Positions 1 to 7,806 of a DNA stretch of 32,749 nt are shown here, one piece after another. The notes below the pieces were generated by a model. It saw nothing but the letters and a program-made list of their open reading frames with translations, ran no database searches and had not been told where the DNA came from. Origin of the DNA: Clostridia bacterium (lineage in GTDB: Bacteria > Bacillota > Clostridia > Christensenellales > Aristaeellaceae). A program made the position numbers and the translations under genes. Location of the stretch: contig JAFUHD010000213.1 in assembly GCA_017469025.1 (NCBI GenBank), forward strand, positions 1 through 32,749. The letters are read 5' to 3'. The number at the start of each line of letters is the position of its first letter. Position 1 is the stretch's first letter.

Positions 1-177
1 AGACAGGTCAATGTCGTTCCGTTCCACGGATTATTCCAGGTCAGGATCGTTTTTGATGACCGTAAGGCAGTGCCGGAGGTCCGGGCTGAGAAAAACGGCT
101 CTCAAAGAATCTGTGCAATCGATCTTGGTGTTGCCAACTTCGCAGCCATGTCGAACAACATTACAGTAGCAAAATAA
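1..177 (+). pseudogene. tnpB: TnpB (IS200/IS605 OrfB) fragment
   Basis: The reading frame is open from the window edge and runs 58 codons to TAA. It contains a FQVRIVFDD stretch followed by RICAIDLGVANFAAMSNN, which matches the RuvC-I segment of TnpB, the RNA-guided nuclease of IS200/IS605 and IS607 elements; the catalytic Asp is the D of AIDLG. A normal TnpB continues for well over 100 residues with RuvC-II, a zinc ribbon and RuvC-III, but here the stop comes about 17 residues after the catalytic Asp, so the nuclease cannot be complete. The 5' part lies outside the window. No transposase TnpA and no clear element end were recognised. The remnant abuts a decayed ATPase gene on the other strand, which suggests an old insertion scar. 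Confidence 0.75.
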
Positions 178-259
178 TTATAGTCTCTACGAGATAACGG
201 CTATGTGATGTAGCCTTTACTTGGTGTTTATTAGCACTGGTATAAATGGGGGTTAACCT

Positions 260-1110
260 TTATGCCCTCACATCATTAAGTGCAGCATGGTCACCTTCTT
301 TGAATTCCACAATGGCATTCACTTCGTCCCCGGAGACATTGTCACGGAAATGATATGATTGTCCTCCCAGAATCTCCGCATAGATCCGAAGATCTCTTTC
401 CACCAAAGCCTCAAACATAATTCCAAAGGTCTCATGTTCCTTCAGACGTTCATCGACTGTTAAATGGAGTCTGGCACAGCTGAGCGACGGGCCAACCAGA
501 TGCCTCTTCGCATTTTTCCGATCCTTGTGGATGACCTGTAATGGATGCTGAATGCCTCCTGATTTGCGATCAGGAACATGCTGTCAAGCATGCCGGTGCA
601 GTCCGCGATCGTAGCCCTGCTTTCGATCAATTCTTCGCTGTTTTCATAATCTTCGATATCCCGAAGCAACGTTTTATCGCCCGTTACTGTGGATTCGTGC
701 CGTGGCAGCGCATGGATCAGCATGCGCATTTTTGTGGATTTCTCTTTTTCGTCTGCCTTTCATGTATAACCGTGGTGACGACCGTTTCGATATAATGTTT
801 CCGGCTACCCGCCGTGAATGATCAAACGTACTATCTCGTCCAGCCCTACCTTCCTGACATATCCTTCATCGATCTCACCGACAAGCATCTCTGACGGGGA
901 CACTTTACCGGAGGAGTCTCCTGATTCAAAAAGACTCATGGGATGCATTCTGATCAGAGCAATCCTGCCAGTCCCTGTGCGGCGGACTTTGCTTTCGCCG
1001 CTTTTCTTCCGCAGAAATGTGGAACCTGTCAGAATGTATTTTACCTTCTCAACTTCTCCGCACCTCAAAGATCTCATCATAATCATTGATTATTCCATGT
1101 TTATTCGTGT
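260..1110 (-). pseudogene. Decayed AAA_14/DUF4143 family ATPase
   Basis: Three pieces in different frames line up in order with the AAA_14-DUF4143 family. About 1086-805 gives VKYILTGST and GRIALIRMHPMSLFESGDSS, the sensor and MSLxESG block. About 729-510 gives TLLRDIEDYEN and the helical DUF4143 core ending RSSTRIGK. After a frameshift near 505, NAKRHLVGPSLSC and FEALVERDLRIYAEILGG follow, ending at TAA near 260. In-frame TAG and TGA codons occur around 740-805. The N-terminal Walker A region is absent: the first start (ATG near 1110, behind GGAGGGAG) leads almost directly into the post-Walker B segment. The C-terminal EIK motif is also lost. These proteins are chromosomal ATPases of uncertain, possibly toxin- or mobile-element-related function. 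With three or more lesions this copy is dead. Confidence 0.8.
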
Positions 1111-1129
1111 ATCTCTCCATACTGCATAC

Positions 1130-1156
1130 TCCCTCCAGAAATGGAGGGAATTTTTT
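1130..1156 (+). terminator. Intrinsic terminator, rightward
   Basis: TCCCTCCA-GAAA-TGGAGGGA forms a perfect 8-bp stem with a GNRA-type loop and is followed by ATTTTTTTA. The U-run exists only on the plus strand, yet no intact plus-strand gene ends here. It also overlaps the 5' end of the decayed ATPase on the other strand, so it may be left over from a lost neighbour. Confidence 0.6.
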
Positions 1157-1250
1157 TACATCAAAGTTCTCAAATTGCCGGGAGATATGATCCGGAAGTG
1201 AAACCACACCTTCCCAGCTTCAGGTTTTCTGTGTCATCCTCAGAATGTGC

Positions 1251-2279
1251 TTACCGCATGCACATGTCAGAATCATCCGGCAGTTCTTTCAGCTTTGCAG
1301 AAGGCAGAGACTGGTACCAATATGCCGTGCTCGTATAATCATCATATCTCGGGCCTGTCCATCCCATATTATCGATAGTCATACGGAAAGATTCCTCAAA
1401 ATGGATAGGATCCGGCACATGGAACCGGTAAAGAAGAAATCTCTGCTGTCCGTTGTAAAATTCCCGGTTGTCTCCCAGGATCGCAAACATACCGCTGTAA
1501 TGTCCACTGAATGTCTGATATTGTTTTTTGTAAATATCGTTTCCAAATCCGTATGATCCAGTGAAATAATCTTCTGTACCCGTATAATGAATGGAAGGGT
1601 ATTGATCATCATCAATGTACATTCTTGCTTCGCCTTCCACCCAGCACGTATTGTTCCCGTTCATACCAGCGGCAAGCGTGACGCCAAGGAATTGTCCTTT
1701 CCCTTTGATTCCATCAATAATCGTATAGCTACGCCCTTTCTGAACAGGATGCTCCTGCCTGTAAGACGCATGGAAGTAGGCGATATTCTCCGGCATCTCC
1801 CTGTAGCAACCAGTAATAATATAGTACAGATTTTCATCCTTCTCGCTCCGGTTTTCCATCGTAATTCTGCAGGCCTTCCGGAACGGCATCCCAAAGAAAC
1901 AGTTGTATCCACGTCCCGGAGCCACCAGCATGACAGCTGAATTCAGTACAGGATAACATCCGTCGCGGTCAATGAAGTTTTCATCATACGCACAGCCGAA
2001 AAAAGCAGACAGAGGCGCTTCAACTGAAGGACACTCCTGGTCTTCCCAGTAAATCCGCAGAATAAAACTGTGTCCGACATATCCGGTAAACCACATATTC
2101 TGAATCATACCAGGACCTATGATCTCAGCCAGCGTCACGTTTTCTCCCGCCCGGATGGTCACGGTCGGAGACAGTTTTGTGCAGTCTCCGCCCCGGGAAC
2201 CACCGCCACGTGTTCCTGTGGGATTCTCAGCGGAAAATGCAAAGGAGCGATCATTTGAAAGAAGCGCATATGGTTTCAA
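1251..2279 (-). CDS. DUF2961 / GH172 family glycoside hydrolase
   Basis: A 342-residue cytoplasmic protein with no signal peptide. The N-terminal SAENPTGTRGGGSRGG matches the Gly-rich opening of DUF2961, and VEGEARMYID plus GTEDYF (residues 234-239) match its core. DUF2961 is glycoside hydrolase family 172, whose characterised members are alpha-D-fructofuranosidases or difructose-anhydride synthases/hydrolases working on fructan, arabinan or related alpha-linked sugars. Glu215 and Glu236 are 21 residues apart, the spacing I recall for the nucleophile and acid/base pair of the Bifidobacterium enzyme; that match is inference. The start is TTG at 2279, 8 nt after GGGAGG; no ATG lies near. It has its own promoter and no sugar transporter or regulator beside it, so the substrate cannot be read from context. 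Confidence 0.85.
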   Translation of the reverse strand: MKPYALLSNDRSFAFSAENPTGTRGGGSRGGDCTKLSPTVTIRAGENVTLAEIIGPGMIQNMWFTGYVGHSFILRIYWEDQECPSVEAPLSAFFGCAYDENFIDRDGCYPVLNSAVMLVAPGRGYNCFFGMPFRKACRITMENRSEKDENLYYIITGCYREMPENIAYFHASYRQEHPVQKGRSYTIIDGIKGKGQFLGVTLAAGMNGNNTCWVEGEARMYIDDDQYPSIHYTGTEDYFTGSYGFGNDIYKKQYQTFSGHYSGMFAILGDNREFYNGQQRFLLYRFHVPDPIHFEESFRMTIDNMGWTGPRYDDYTSTAYWYQSLPSAKLKELPDDSDMCMR

Positions 2280-2325
2280 AATTGGAACCTCCCATAATCT
2301 ACAAGGTATTCACACGATGTATAAT

Positions 2326-2353
2326 ATTATATCACCATTTGATAAATTTACAA
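2326..2353 (-). promoter_or_regulatory. Promoter of the GH172 gene
   Basis: On the minus strand TTGTAA (2353-2348) and TATAAT (2331-2326) are 16 bp apart, about 45 bp before the TTG start. It is a near-consensus sigma-A promoter in AT-rich DNA. Confidence 0.6.
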
Positions 2354-2369
2354 AGTGTTTGGTACTCGT

Positions 2370-2549
2370 TTAACTTAAATAATGCTTACCAAGGATCATT
2401 TTTTCAGGCAGATCCGTTGTTCCAGCAATTTCAAGTTTGCTCAGCTGTTCGGAAATCTGTCTGATAATCCTCCTGAAACCATGGTCCGTCATCTGAATGA
2501 TATCCCGAAACCTACCTGTTGTCTGGCAACAGCCTTCTCTCATGACCAT
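2370..2549 (-). CDS. Small ORF of unknown function (59 aa)
   Basis: An ATG at 2549 follows AAGG by 6 nt, and the frame runs 59 codons to TAA at 2370. It lies 25 nt beyond the stop of the HTH gene at 2575, so it could be its last operon member. The product is basic and helical in its middle part (GFRRIIRQISEQLSKLEIAG) with no motif I recognise. It ends within the promoter region of the GH172 gene. It may equally be the tail of a decayed gene. Confidence 0.25.
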   Translation of the reverse strand: MVMREGCCQTTGRFRDIIQMTDHGFRRIIRQISEQLSKLEIAGTTDLPEKMILGKHYLS

Positions 2550-2574
2550 TTGCTGCCTTATGTCAGTTCATTCA

Positions 2575-3432
2575 TTATGCCTTTTCTTCCTGCTGACAGT
2601 TTGCTGTCCACTCGAATGCATAGCTGCCATCTTTACGTTCATTGCTGTAACGCCGTATCGAAGAAACCAGTTTTGCCGGGATATTTTCAGCATCATTGGC
2701 ACCCTTCATCTGTTCCAAAGTCTCCGCCAACTGATTGTACCACTGGACCTCCTTTTCGCATTGCACCACAGTCCATTTTTCCTGATTCAGAACTATTTCG
2801 GCAGCCTTCATCTCCATCATGGCAAGGCTTGAACGCTGATAGAAAACCGCCTGATATGTCTCACCCGGTTGTGCATGTTTGCTGCGGAATTTATCCAGAT
2901 AATAATACAATTCCGGCTTTTCAATCGCTTTACAGTTGTTTAAAGCAGATATTTCCAGCATATCCAGCACACTGATTTTCTCTTTATGAAGTTCCGTCAA
3001 AGCCTTATGCATAATCCGTCCATGAACCGGCATCAGGCCATTGTCCTCAATATTCTTCTTTGAATCACTGCCTTTTCTGATAATCGTACCAAGAATATTG
3101 TCATTAATAAAAAGACTTACAACAACATCGTTACCTTCATTAAGCCCCAGACAGACTGACTGGACACTGTCCTGTACCTGTCTGGTCCTTTTCACCCTTT
3201 TGGGCGGACAAACCTTGTCAATGCCGCCCTCCTGATATAGCCGCTTTACAGTGCGGACCGTGAATTCACTGGCTTTTGTCTCCCTGATCACCTCAATGAT
3301 GGTTTTCCCCGAGATAATACACAGCAGCACTCTGGCCCTTTGCTGATATGTTCGGGTATTATTCTTGTCATTTATTAACCGCTTGAGCTTTCTTACCTCT
3401 TTGGCTTTTTTTATCTCGTCATCGTGATCCAT
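2575..3432 (-). CDS. IS630-type HTH protein with unknown C-terminal domain
   Basis: A 285-residue protein starting at ATG 3432, 7 nt after GGAGAGG. Residues about 15-80 (QQRARVLLCIISGKTIIEV, then TVRTVKRLYQEGGIDKV) read as the homeodomain-like helix-turn-helix that opens IS630/IS895-type transposases. A complete IS630 transposase would follow with a DDE/DDD nuclease core, but nothing resembling it is present. Instead residues about 100-285 form a helical domain I do not recognise (VCLGLNEGNDVVVSLF, later MMEMKAAEIVLNQEKW). The frame is intact, with its own promoter and ribosome-binding site, so it looks like a functional, perhaps domesticated, DNA-binding protein. An inverted repeat in its leader (3451-3475) could be an autoregulatory site. 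Function is unknown. Confidence 0.6.
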   Translation of the reverse strand: MDHDDEIKKAKEVRKLKRLINDKNNTRTYQQRARVLLCIISGKTIIEVIRETKASEFTVRTVKRLYQEGGIDKVCPPKRVKRTRQVQDSVQSVCLGLNEGNDVVVSLFINDNILGTIIRKGSDSKKNIEDNGLMPVHGRIMHKALTELHKEKISVLDMLEISALNNCKAIEKPELYYYLDKFRSKHAQPGETYQAVFYQRSSLAMMEMKAAEIVLNQEKWTVVQCEKEVQWYNQLAETLEQMKGANDAENIPAKLVSSIRRYSNERKDGSYAFEWTANCQQEEKA

Positions 3433-3488
3433 ATCCAGCCCTCTCCAATTGACAAAAGCAATTTTATTTTTTGTCTGAACTCCATATT

Positions 3489-3517
3489 ATTATACATATT
3501 CCGTATAATTTTATCAA
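3489..3517 (-). promoter_or_regulatory. Promoter of the HTH gene
   Basis: On the minus strand TTGATA (3517-3512) and TATAAT (3494-3489) are separated by 17 bp, about 57 bp before the ATG. Between it and the start lies a GACAAAA/TTTTGTC inverted repeat (3451-3457 with 3469-3475). The remaining AT-rich DNA from 3518 to 3635 shows no gene. Confidence 0.6.
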
Positions 3518-3635
3518 CAATTCACCATACAATACTATAAATTTTATTGCCATGATATCATTTAAATAATGTATTCACGTCAGTATTCTATATTATTGTT
3601 TATCTTAATTTCACCTCCTTTCTTTCGATTTTCTG

Positions 3636-3664
3636 TTGACAATCTGTATTTCCACTTCTATAAT
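3636..3664 (+). promoter_or_regulatory. Promoter of thiT
   Basis: TTGACA (3636-3641) and TATAAT (3659-3664) have 17-bp spacing, a perfect sigma-A consensus, placed just before the TPP aptamer so that transcription starts about 10 nt upstream of it. Confidence 0.85.
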
Positions 3665-3680
3665 TCAAAACGCATCAATC

Positions 3681-3762
3681 ATCGTTAGGGGCGCTTTTGC
3701 TGAGATGGCCTTTGGCCTGTCCCTTTGAACCTGTGTAGATAATCCTACCGTAGGGAAGCGAT
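3681..3762 (+). promoter_or_regulatory. TPP riboswitch (THI element)
   Basis: The hallmark sequences appear in order: AGGGGCGC, GCTGAGAT, CCCTTTGAACCTG, TAGATAATCCTACCG and GTAGGGAAGCG. P1 forms between ATCGTT (3681-3686) and AAGCGAT (3756-3762). The class binds thiamine pyrophosphate. A strong terminator follows 18 nt later, so control is by premature termination. The P1 3' strand plus the adjacent U-run (3758-3769) can pair instead with the A-run and CGC at the foot of the terminator (3780-3787), giving a plausible antiterminator. Ligand-stabilised P1 would then favour termination. The pairing scheme is my inference; the aptamer call is firm. Confidence 0.95.
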
Positions 3763-3779
3763 TTTTTTGAGCTCGTATC

Positions 3780-3814
3780 AAAAACGCAGTCCTTATGGGA
3801 CTGCGTTTTTTTAA
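3780..3814 (+). terminator. Riboswitch-controlled terminator
   Basis: AAAAACGCAGTCC-TTAT-GGGACTGCGTTTTTTT forms a 13-bp perfect stem with a U-tail between the TPP aptamer and thiT. It is the expression platform of the riboswitch. Confidence 0.9.
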
Positions 3815-3854
3815 CCTTGATTGTTTGCAAATTCAATCCAGGGAGGAGAAAGAC

Positions 3855-4499
3855 ATGTCTTTCAAGTTTTCATCCATCACGTCCGTTACATGGGCCGTTG
3901 TCGCTGCGTGTCTGATCATCGGAATCATCATCTTTATACTGTCAAAGGACAAACGCCGCTGGAATGCAAGAATGATAGCAAATGCTGCACTCTGCATCGC
4001 ACTTTCATTTCTGCTTTCCTGCATCCGCCTGTACAAACTGCCCCAGGGCGGTGCCATTACGCCTGCCTCCATGCTTCCACTTTTTCTTTTCGCCTACGTC
4101 TACGGCCTTGCCCCGGGCATTTTGACCGGTGCTGCTTACGGTTTCCTTCAGTTCATCCAGGATGCTTACTTTGTCCATCCGTTTGAACTGCTTCTTGACT
4201 ACCCTCTGGCTTTTGCCATGCTGGGACTTTGTGCCCTTGGCAGACGGTTTCCAGAGCAGTGGGGCATGGTGCCCGGCATCATTATCGGAACCTTTGGCCG
4301 TTTTCTCTGCGCATTCCTTTCCGGACTCATCTTTTTCGGTATGTACGCACCAGAAGGGCAGAATGTCTTCGTTTATTCAGCTGTCTATAACGGTTTTTAT
4401 CTGATTCCCGAAGCCGTTATCTGCATCGTCATTGCCCTCATACCGCAAATCCGCAAATTGGCAAAGCAAATGGCGCTCAGTGATGCCGCATACCGGTAA
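3855..4499 (+). CDS. thiT: Energy-coupled thiamine transporter S component ThiT
   Basis: A 214-residue integral membrane protein of the ECF S-component family (Thia_YuaJ). It captures thiamine and works with the shared EcfA-EcfA'-EcfT module encoded elsewhere. An N-terminal membrane helix (about 12-29) is followed by five more hydrophobic segments. RLYKLPQGGAITPASMLPL and YNGFYLIPE are family landmarks around the substrate site. The ATG at 3855 is chosen because GGGAGGAG lies 6-8 nt upstream; the frame is open further upstream but that part is the riboswitch terminator. The TPP riboswitch independently supports thiamine as substrate. The gene stands alone between two terminators. Confidence 0.95.
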   Translation: MSFKFSSITSVTWAVVAACLIIGIIIFILSKDKRRWNARMIANAALCIALSFLLSCIRLYKLPQGGAITPASMLPLFLFAYVYGLAPGILTGAAYGFLQFIQDAYFVHPFELLLDYPLAFAMLGLCALGRRFPEQWGMVPGIIIGTFGRFLCAFLSGLIFFGMYAPEGQNVFVYSAVYNGFYLIPEAVICIVIALIPQIRKLAKQMALSDAAYR

Positions 4500-4512
4500 T
4501 CCTGATTTTCTC

Positions 4513-4542
4513 AGCACGTCCGTTTAACGGACGTGCTTTTTT
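4513..4542 (+). terminator. Terminator after thiT
   Basis: AGCACGTCCG-TTTAA-CGGACGTGCT is a perfect 10-bp stem followed by TTTTT, 13 nt after the thiT stop. On the minus strand there is no U-run, so it serves thiT. Confidence 0.9.
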
Positions 4543-4549
4543 ATATAGC

Positions 4550-7009
4550 TTATGTGCTTGGATTGATATTTTTCTGCCACTGCCGGATCCACTCCAGCGT
4601 TTCCTCGGCATCGGCAATATACCTGACATAGCCATGCAGCGTCTGTGCTTTGGAGGTAAGCGAACGGGAATGCCCGTCGATCAGCATCAGACTTTTGTAT
4701 TTCCCGTTCTTTGCTTCCTGAAGCAGATTTGCCGCCGCTGAATTACCATCCAATGCAATGAGTATCGCATTGCTTCGCTTAAACAGCTCATATGCAAAGC
4801 TTTTATACAGGCTGATACCAGAGGGTTCTATGGATACCCGGATATGAACGCCGCTTTTTCTGAGGCGGGCGTACTGGGCATTTGTCAGCATGGTCGGTAC
4901 AATCGCATACACTGGAAACCTGCCCTGGTTTCGTTCAACCAGATACTGTTCGTATCCTGTCAGCCGGTGGCCTATCACAAAGTAGGTCTGTGTTTCGTCC
5001 ATTGTATCAAGACATGCATCTATCAGTTTCTTCCCAATATCACGCATGACTGTTCTGTGCTGGCTGTTATTGAAACTTCCGCCTGCAATCACTATAGGCA
5101 TACCGGACGGTAAAGGTTTGATCTGATTAGCAAGAGCCTGCCTCGCATCCACTGAATGTGATTCCTGCCAAAGCATCAGATGCGGCATATTGACAGCTTC
5201 ATACTGCCTCGCATAATATGCATCTGCCTTTTCCGTTCCCACCGCATTGTTAAACACCTGCAGCTTTGCTGCAAAAGCTGTCTGTCCCGTCTCACAAACT
5301 TGCCTGTCAGCCGTGCGCATCTGGCAGAGCTCTTCAAAACTTAAATCCAGCAGCTTCTCCAGCGCCAGTTCTTCTTCAATAGAATCTGTACCGTACAATG
5401 CACAGCCGTCTGTCCCCTGTACACAGGCAACACCCTCATGAAGGTACCGTTTAAGCGGATGATGTCCTAGATCGCTCAGGTTATTCAGACGCACATTTGA
5501 AGAAATCTGAAACTCCAGGATAACATGATCGTCCCGCAACGCCTGAAGAAGCCTTTTCCCCTTTGGCGTATTGAGATTCGCAGTATACAGCCCATGTCCG
5601 AGACGCAGTATCGGCATCTTATGACCGGGTTCTACTGCCTCACGTACACATCGCAGACTGTTTTCCACATTGTCCCGCAGACTGTCATTTTCCCCCGCAT
5701 GAATCCGGATAACAAACGATTCATTCATTCCAGCGATCCGGACCAGTTCACGAATAACCGGTCTCAGCTCCAGAATGTCATTGATCTCCTCTCCAAGTAT
5801 ATCCACACCCGCCACATATGGATCAGATGCTATTGTTTCAAGAACCCGCAGGTTTTCCCGAAAGTAATCTGCACCCGTCACAGAATCACGGACTATTGTC
5901 AGCGGAATCCGACGGATTCCGGCAAGAAACCGGATAAGTACGCCTGTTTCTGCCTGCACCCGCGGCAATACTTCATGTATTTCGCGCAACCGTTTAAAGG
6001 CATCTTCCCGCCGGACAAGTACCGTATCCGAAATCTCTGCGTAATGAATGCCGTGCGCCTGATAAGTGCGTGCAATCCAGAGCAGCTTGTCCTCAAACAG
6101 TGTATTGGCCCGATAGACATCCGCATGGTCTTCCAGAACCTTTGCAAGAATTTTCGAAACATGCGGATTGGATATCCCCGCCGGATTGCCTGGCACGATT
6201 GTATCCGGATGGGGCTGTCCGCGTGTAAAGACATACCGGTACAGATATACCTTTTCAAGATTTGCAAATACTGCCTGTCCATCCTTGGGAACCGTCAGAG
6301 AATTGCGGATTTTGTCAATATTCTCTGCAGCTGAAGCCGGATTGCCAAAGATCAGCTCTGCAAAGTTTATGAATGTATTATCATCAATCTTGCGTTCCAA
6401 ATATCGCCCGGTCAGTTCTGAATCCGCAAACTTTGGTACAGTCTGCATCCGCTGCAGCATCAGCTTTTCCTGTTGTACCGGCGTCAGATCCAGCTTCAGT
6501 TTCCGGATGTAATACAGCGGATACCGAATCTGATGATATATGCCGAGCGCTATCAGGATATCTGCCTCCAGAATACCATTCATGTGCGTATGAACATCTG
6601 ACTCAAATTTACATTCACTGCGAATATATGTTTTGACGATCGTTCTGGAAATTCCCAGCTTGTAATCCTTAGTCTGACTCATCAGTGTTTTTGAGATTGC
6701 CGGTATAGAGGCTTTCAGCTCCACCCGCCCGTCCGGATAGATATTTGCCACTTTTGTATTGCCAAGGCGGAAAATATACATCCGCGCATTGCTGCCATCT
6801 ACATAGCAGGGAATACTCCCGCGGATGATCTTTAGCCCATGTTCATCCTCACCGAGCGGCAGCTCACAGAGTTTCGCCAGATTTGTAATCAGATTTCCTG
6901 TATGATGGTTCGGCGTCCTCAGGGTATACCAGAGTTCACCTGCTTCCATGAATAGTTGAACAACAATATCCCGTTCCCTGTCCAGATAAAATTCTCCGAA
7001 ACGCTCCAT
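4550..7009 (-). CDS. Adenosine deaminase-like protein with C-terminal SLOG-like domain
   Basis: An 819-residue protein. The adenosine/AMP deaminase TIM barrel spans about 130-600 with the metal and catalytic residues in place: DVHTHMNG (His140, His142), RIHAGEND (His437, Glu440), LRLGHGLY (His472) and QGTDG (Asp534); the second Asp of the usual TDDP is replaced by Gly. About 130 residues precede the barrel. After it, residues about 635-810 (MPIVIAGGSFNNS, later YFVIGHRLTGYEQYL and ILIALDGNSAAANLL) look like a Rossmann-type SLOG nucleotide-sensing domain. Such fusions suggest a sensor or conflict enzyme rather than purine salvage. ATG 7009 is preferred over ATG 7024 because GGGAG lies 8 nt before it. 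A terminator lies just upstream, so the gene should be expressed separately. No partner ATPase was seen. Confidence 0.75.
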   Translation of the reverse strand: MERFGEFYLDRERDIVVQLFMEAGELWYTLRTPNHHTGNLITNLAKLCELPLGEDEHGLKIIRGSIPCYVDGSNARMYIFRLGNTKVANIYPDGRVELKASIPAISKTLMSQTKDYKLGISRTIVKTYIRSECKFESDVHTHMNGILEADILIALGIYHQIRYPLYYIRKLKLDLTPVQQEKLMLQRMQTVPKFADSELTGRYLERKIDDNTFINFAELIFGNPASAAENIDKIRNSLTVPKDGQAVFANLEKVYLYRYVFTRGQPHPDTIVPGNPAGISNPHVSKILAKVLEDHADVYRANTLFEDKLLWIARTYQAHGIHYAEISDTVLVRREDAFKRLREIHEVLPRVQAETGVLIRFLAGIRRIPLTIVRDSVTGADYFRENLRVLETIASDPYVAGVDILGEEINDILELRPVIRELVRIAGMNESFVIRIHAGENDSLRDNVENSLRCVREAVEPGHKMPILRLGHGLYTANLNTPKGKRLLQALRDDHVILEFQISSNVRLNNLSDLGHHPLKRYLHEGVACVQGTDGCALYGTDSIEEELALEKLLDLSFEELCQMRTADRQVCETGQTAFAAKLQVFNNAVGTEKADAYYARQYEAVNMPHLMLWQESHSVDARQALANQIKPLPSGMPIVIAGGSFNNSQHRTVMRDIGKKLIDACLDTMDETQTYFVIGHRLTGYEQYLVERNQGRFPVYAIVPTMLTNAQYARLRKSGVHIRVSIEPSGISLYKSFAYELFKRSNAILIALDGNSAAANLLQEAKNGKYKSLMLIDGHSRSLTSKAQTLHGYVRYIADAEETLEWIRQWQKNINPST

Positions 7010-7051
7010 ATTGTCCACTCCCATTTTTACAGCTTTCAGTCATGTATTTAG

Positions 7052-7081
7052 AAAAATGCCTGTGTGATTCCTCACACAGGC
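7052..7081 (-). terminator. Terminator, leftward
   Basis: On the minus strand GCCTGTGTGA-GGAA-TCACACAGGC is a perfect 10-bp stem followed by ATTTTT. It lies between the broken SEC-C gene (stop at 7087) and the deaminase gene, ending the upstream unit. Confidence 0.85.
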
Positions 7082-7086
7082 ACAGA

Positions 7087-7804
7087 TCACGCGTTTTTTC
7101 CGCAACAGTTCTTATATTATTTTCAGAACCGCAGGAACATGGTGAATTCCGGCCAACCTCCGGTGCAGCATGCACCTGTTTCTGTGTTTCCTTCTTTTCA
7201 GGCACCTGCCTGACAGCAGTAAATGTATCCAGCCGTTCATGCGACTTCTGTTTTCCGTCAACGCTTTTATCTCATCTATACGTCCCAGTTGTTCCACCAC
7301 TTCGCAGAGGCGCTCAAAAACCAGAACTGTCTTTGGGGTCCAGTTCTGTTTTTCTATCAACGGTTTCGTCTCGTCGAAAACTTCCTGCTCTCTGCCATCG
7401 GAGATCAGGGCATCTTCATCATTCGGATACCGTTCAAGAATATCCTGGCAGATCCTCTCGTATTGACCGCGTTCTCCCTTCTGCGCGCAAGCATATGCCA
7501 GTTCCCCGGCAAATGCGATTTCATTGAGAGTGCCATTGAAATCTACAACAGAGAAGAGCTGCTCAGGATAAGCAATCTGCTCATCCTGCCGTCCCGTATC
7601 GGCAAGATGCTGCTGACAGTAAAGAACAGGTCTATTGCCTCCATGTCGTCCGCTTTATCTGACCATTCGCAGCTTTTTATGTTTTCTCAGGCTGCTTTAA
7701 AGTTCTTGCAGATTTCCGCTTCCATTGAAGCATCCATTTCATCTATCATAAAAAGCCGTCAAATTCCATTCGGTATTTTCTTCCTTTTCTTTCTTACGCT
7801 GTAC
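7087..7804 (-). pseudogene. Broken SEC-C motif protein gene
   Basis: The coding signal runs on the minus strand but changes frame several times. One frame gives EQLFSVVDFNGTLNEIAFAG and DILERYPNDEDALISDG, then IEKQNWTPKTVLVFERL (to about 7245). A second gives QVHAAPEVGRNSPCSCGSE, a SEC-C zinc motif. A third supplies the motif's end, YKNCCGKNA and TGA at 7087; one missing base in an A-rich run separates the last two. The 5' part near 7700-7800 carries further stops. SEC-C motifs bind zinc and occur at the ends of SecA and many helical-repeat proteins. At least three lesions make this a pseudogene unless sequencing errors are involved. It follows the diguanylate cyclase in the same direction. 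Confidence 0.7.
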
Positions 7805-7806
7805 CA

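Noticed and set aside
2382..2975. Plus-strand open frame of 197 codons
   Set aside because: It overlaps the HTH gene and the GH172 promoter on the other strand and reads as low-complexity Pro/Ser/Cys-rich sequence typical of a shadow frame.
5525..6334. Plus-strand open frame of 269 codons opposite the deaminase gene
   Set aside because: It lies wholly inside the minus-strand deaminase, shows no known motif, and its frame is explained by the composition of the opposite coding strand.
4550..7009. Complete RADAR defence pair
   Set aside because: No RdrA-like AAA+ ATPase lies on either side, and the C-terminal SLOG-like domain is not a feature I know from RdrB; only a loose comparison is kept.
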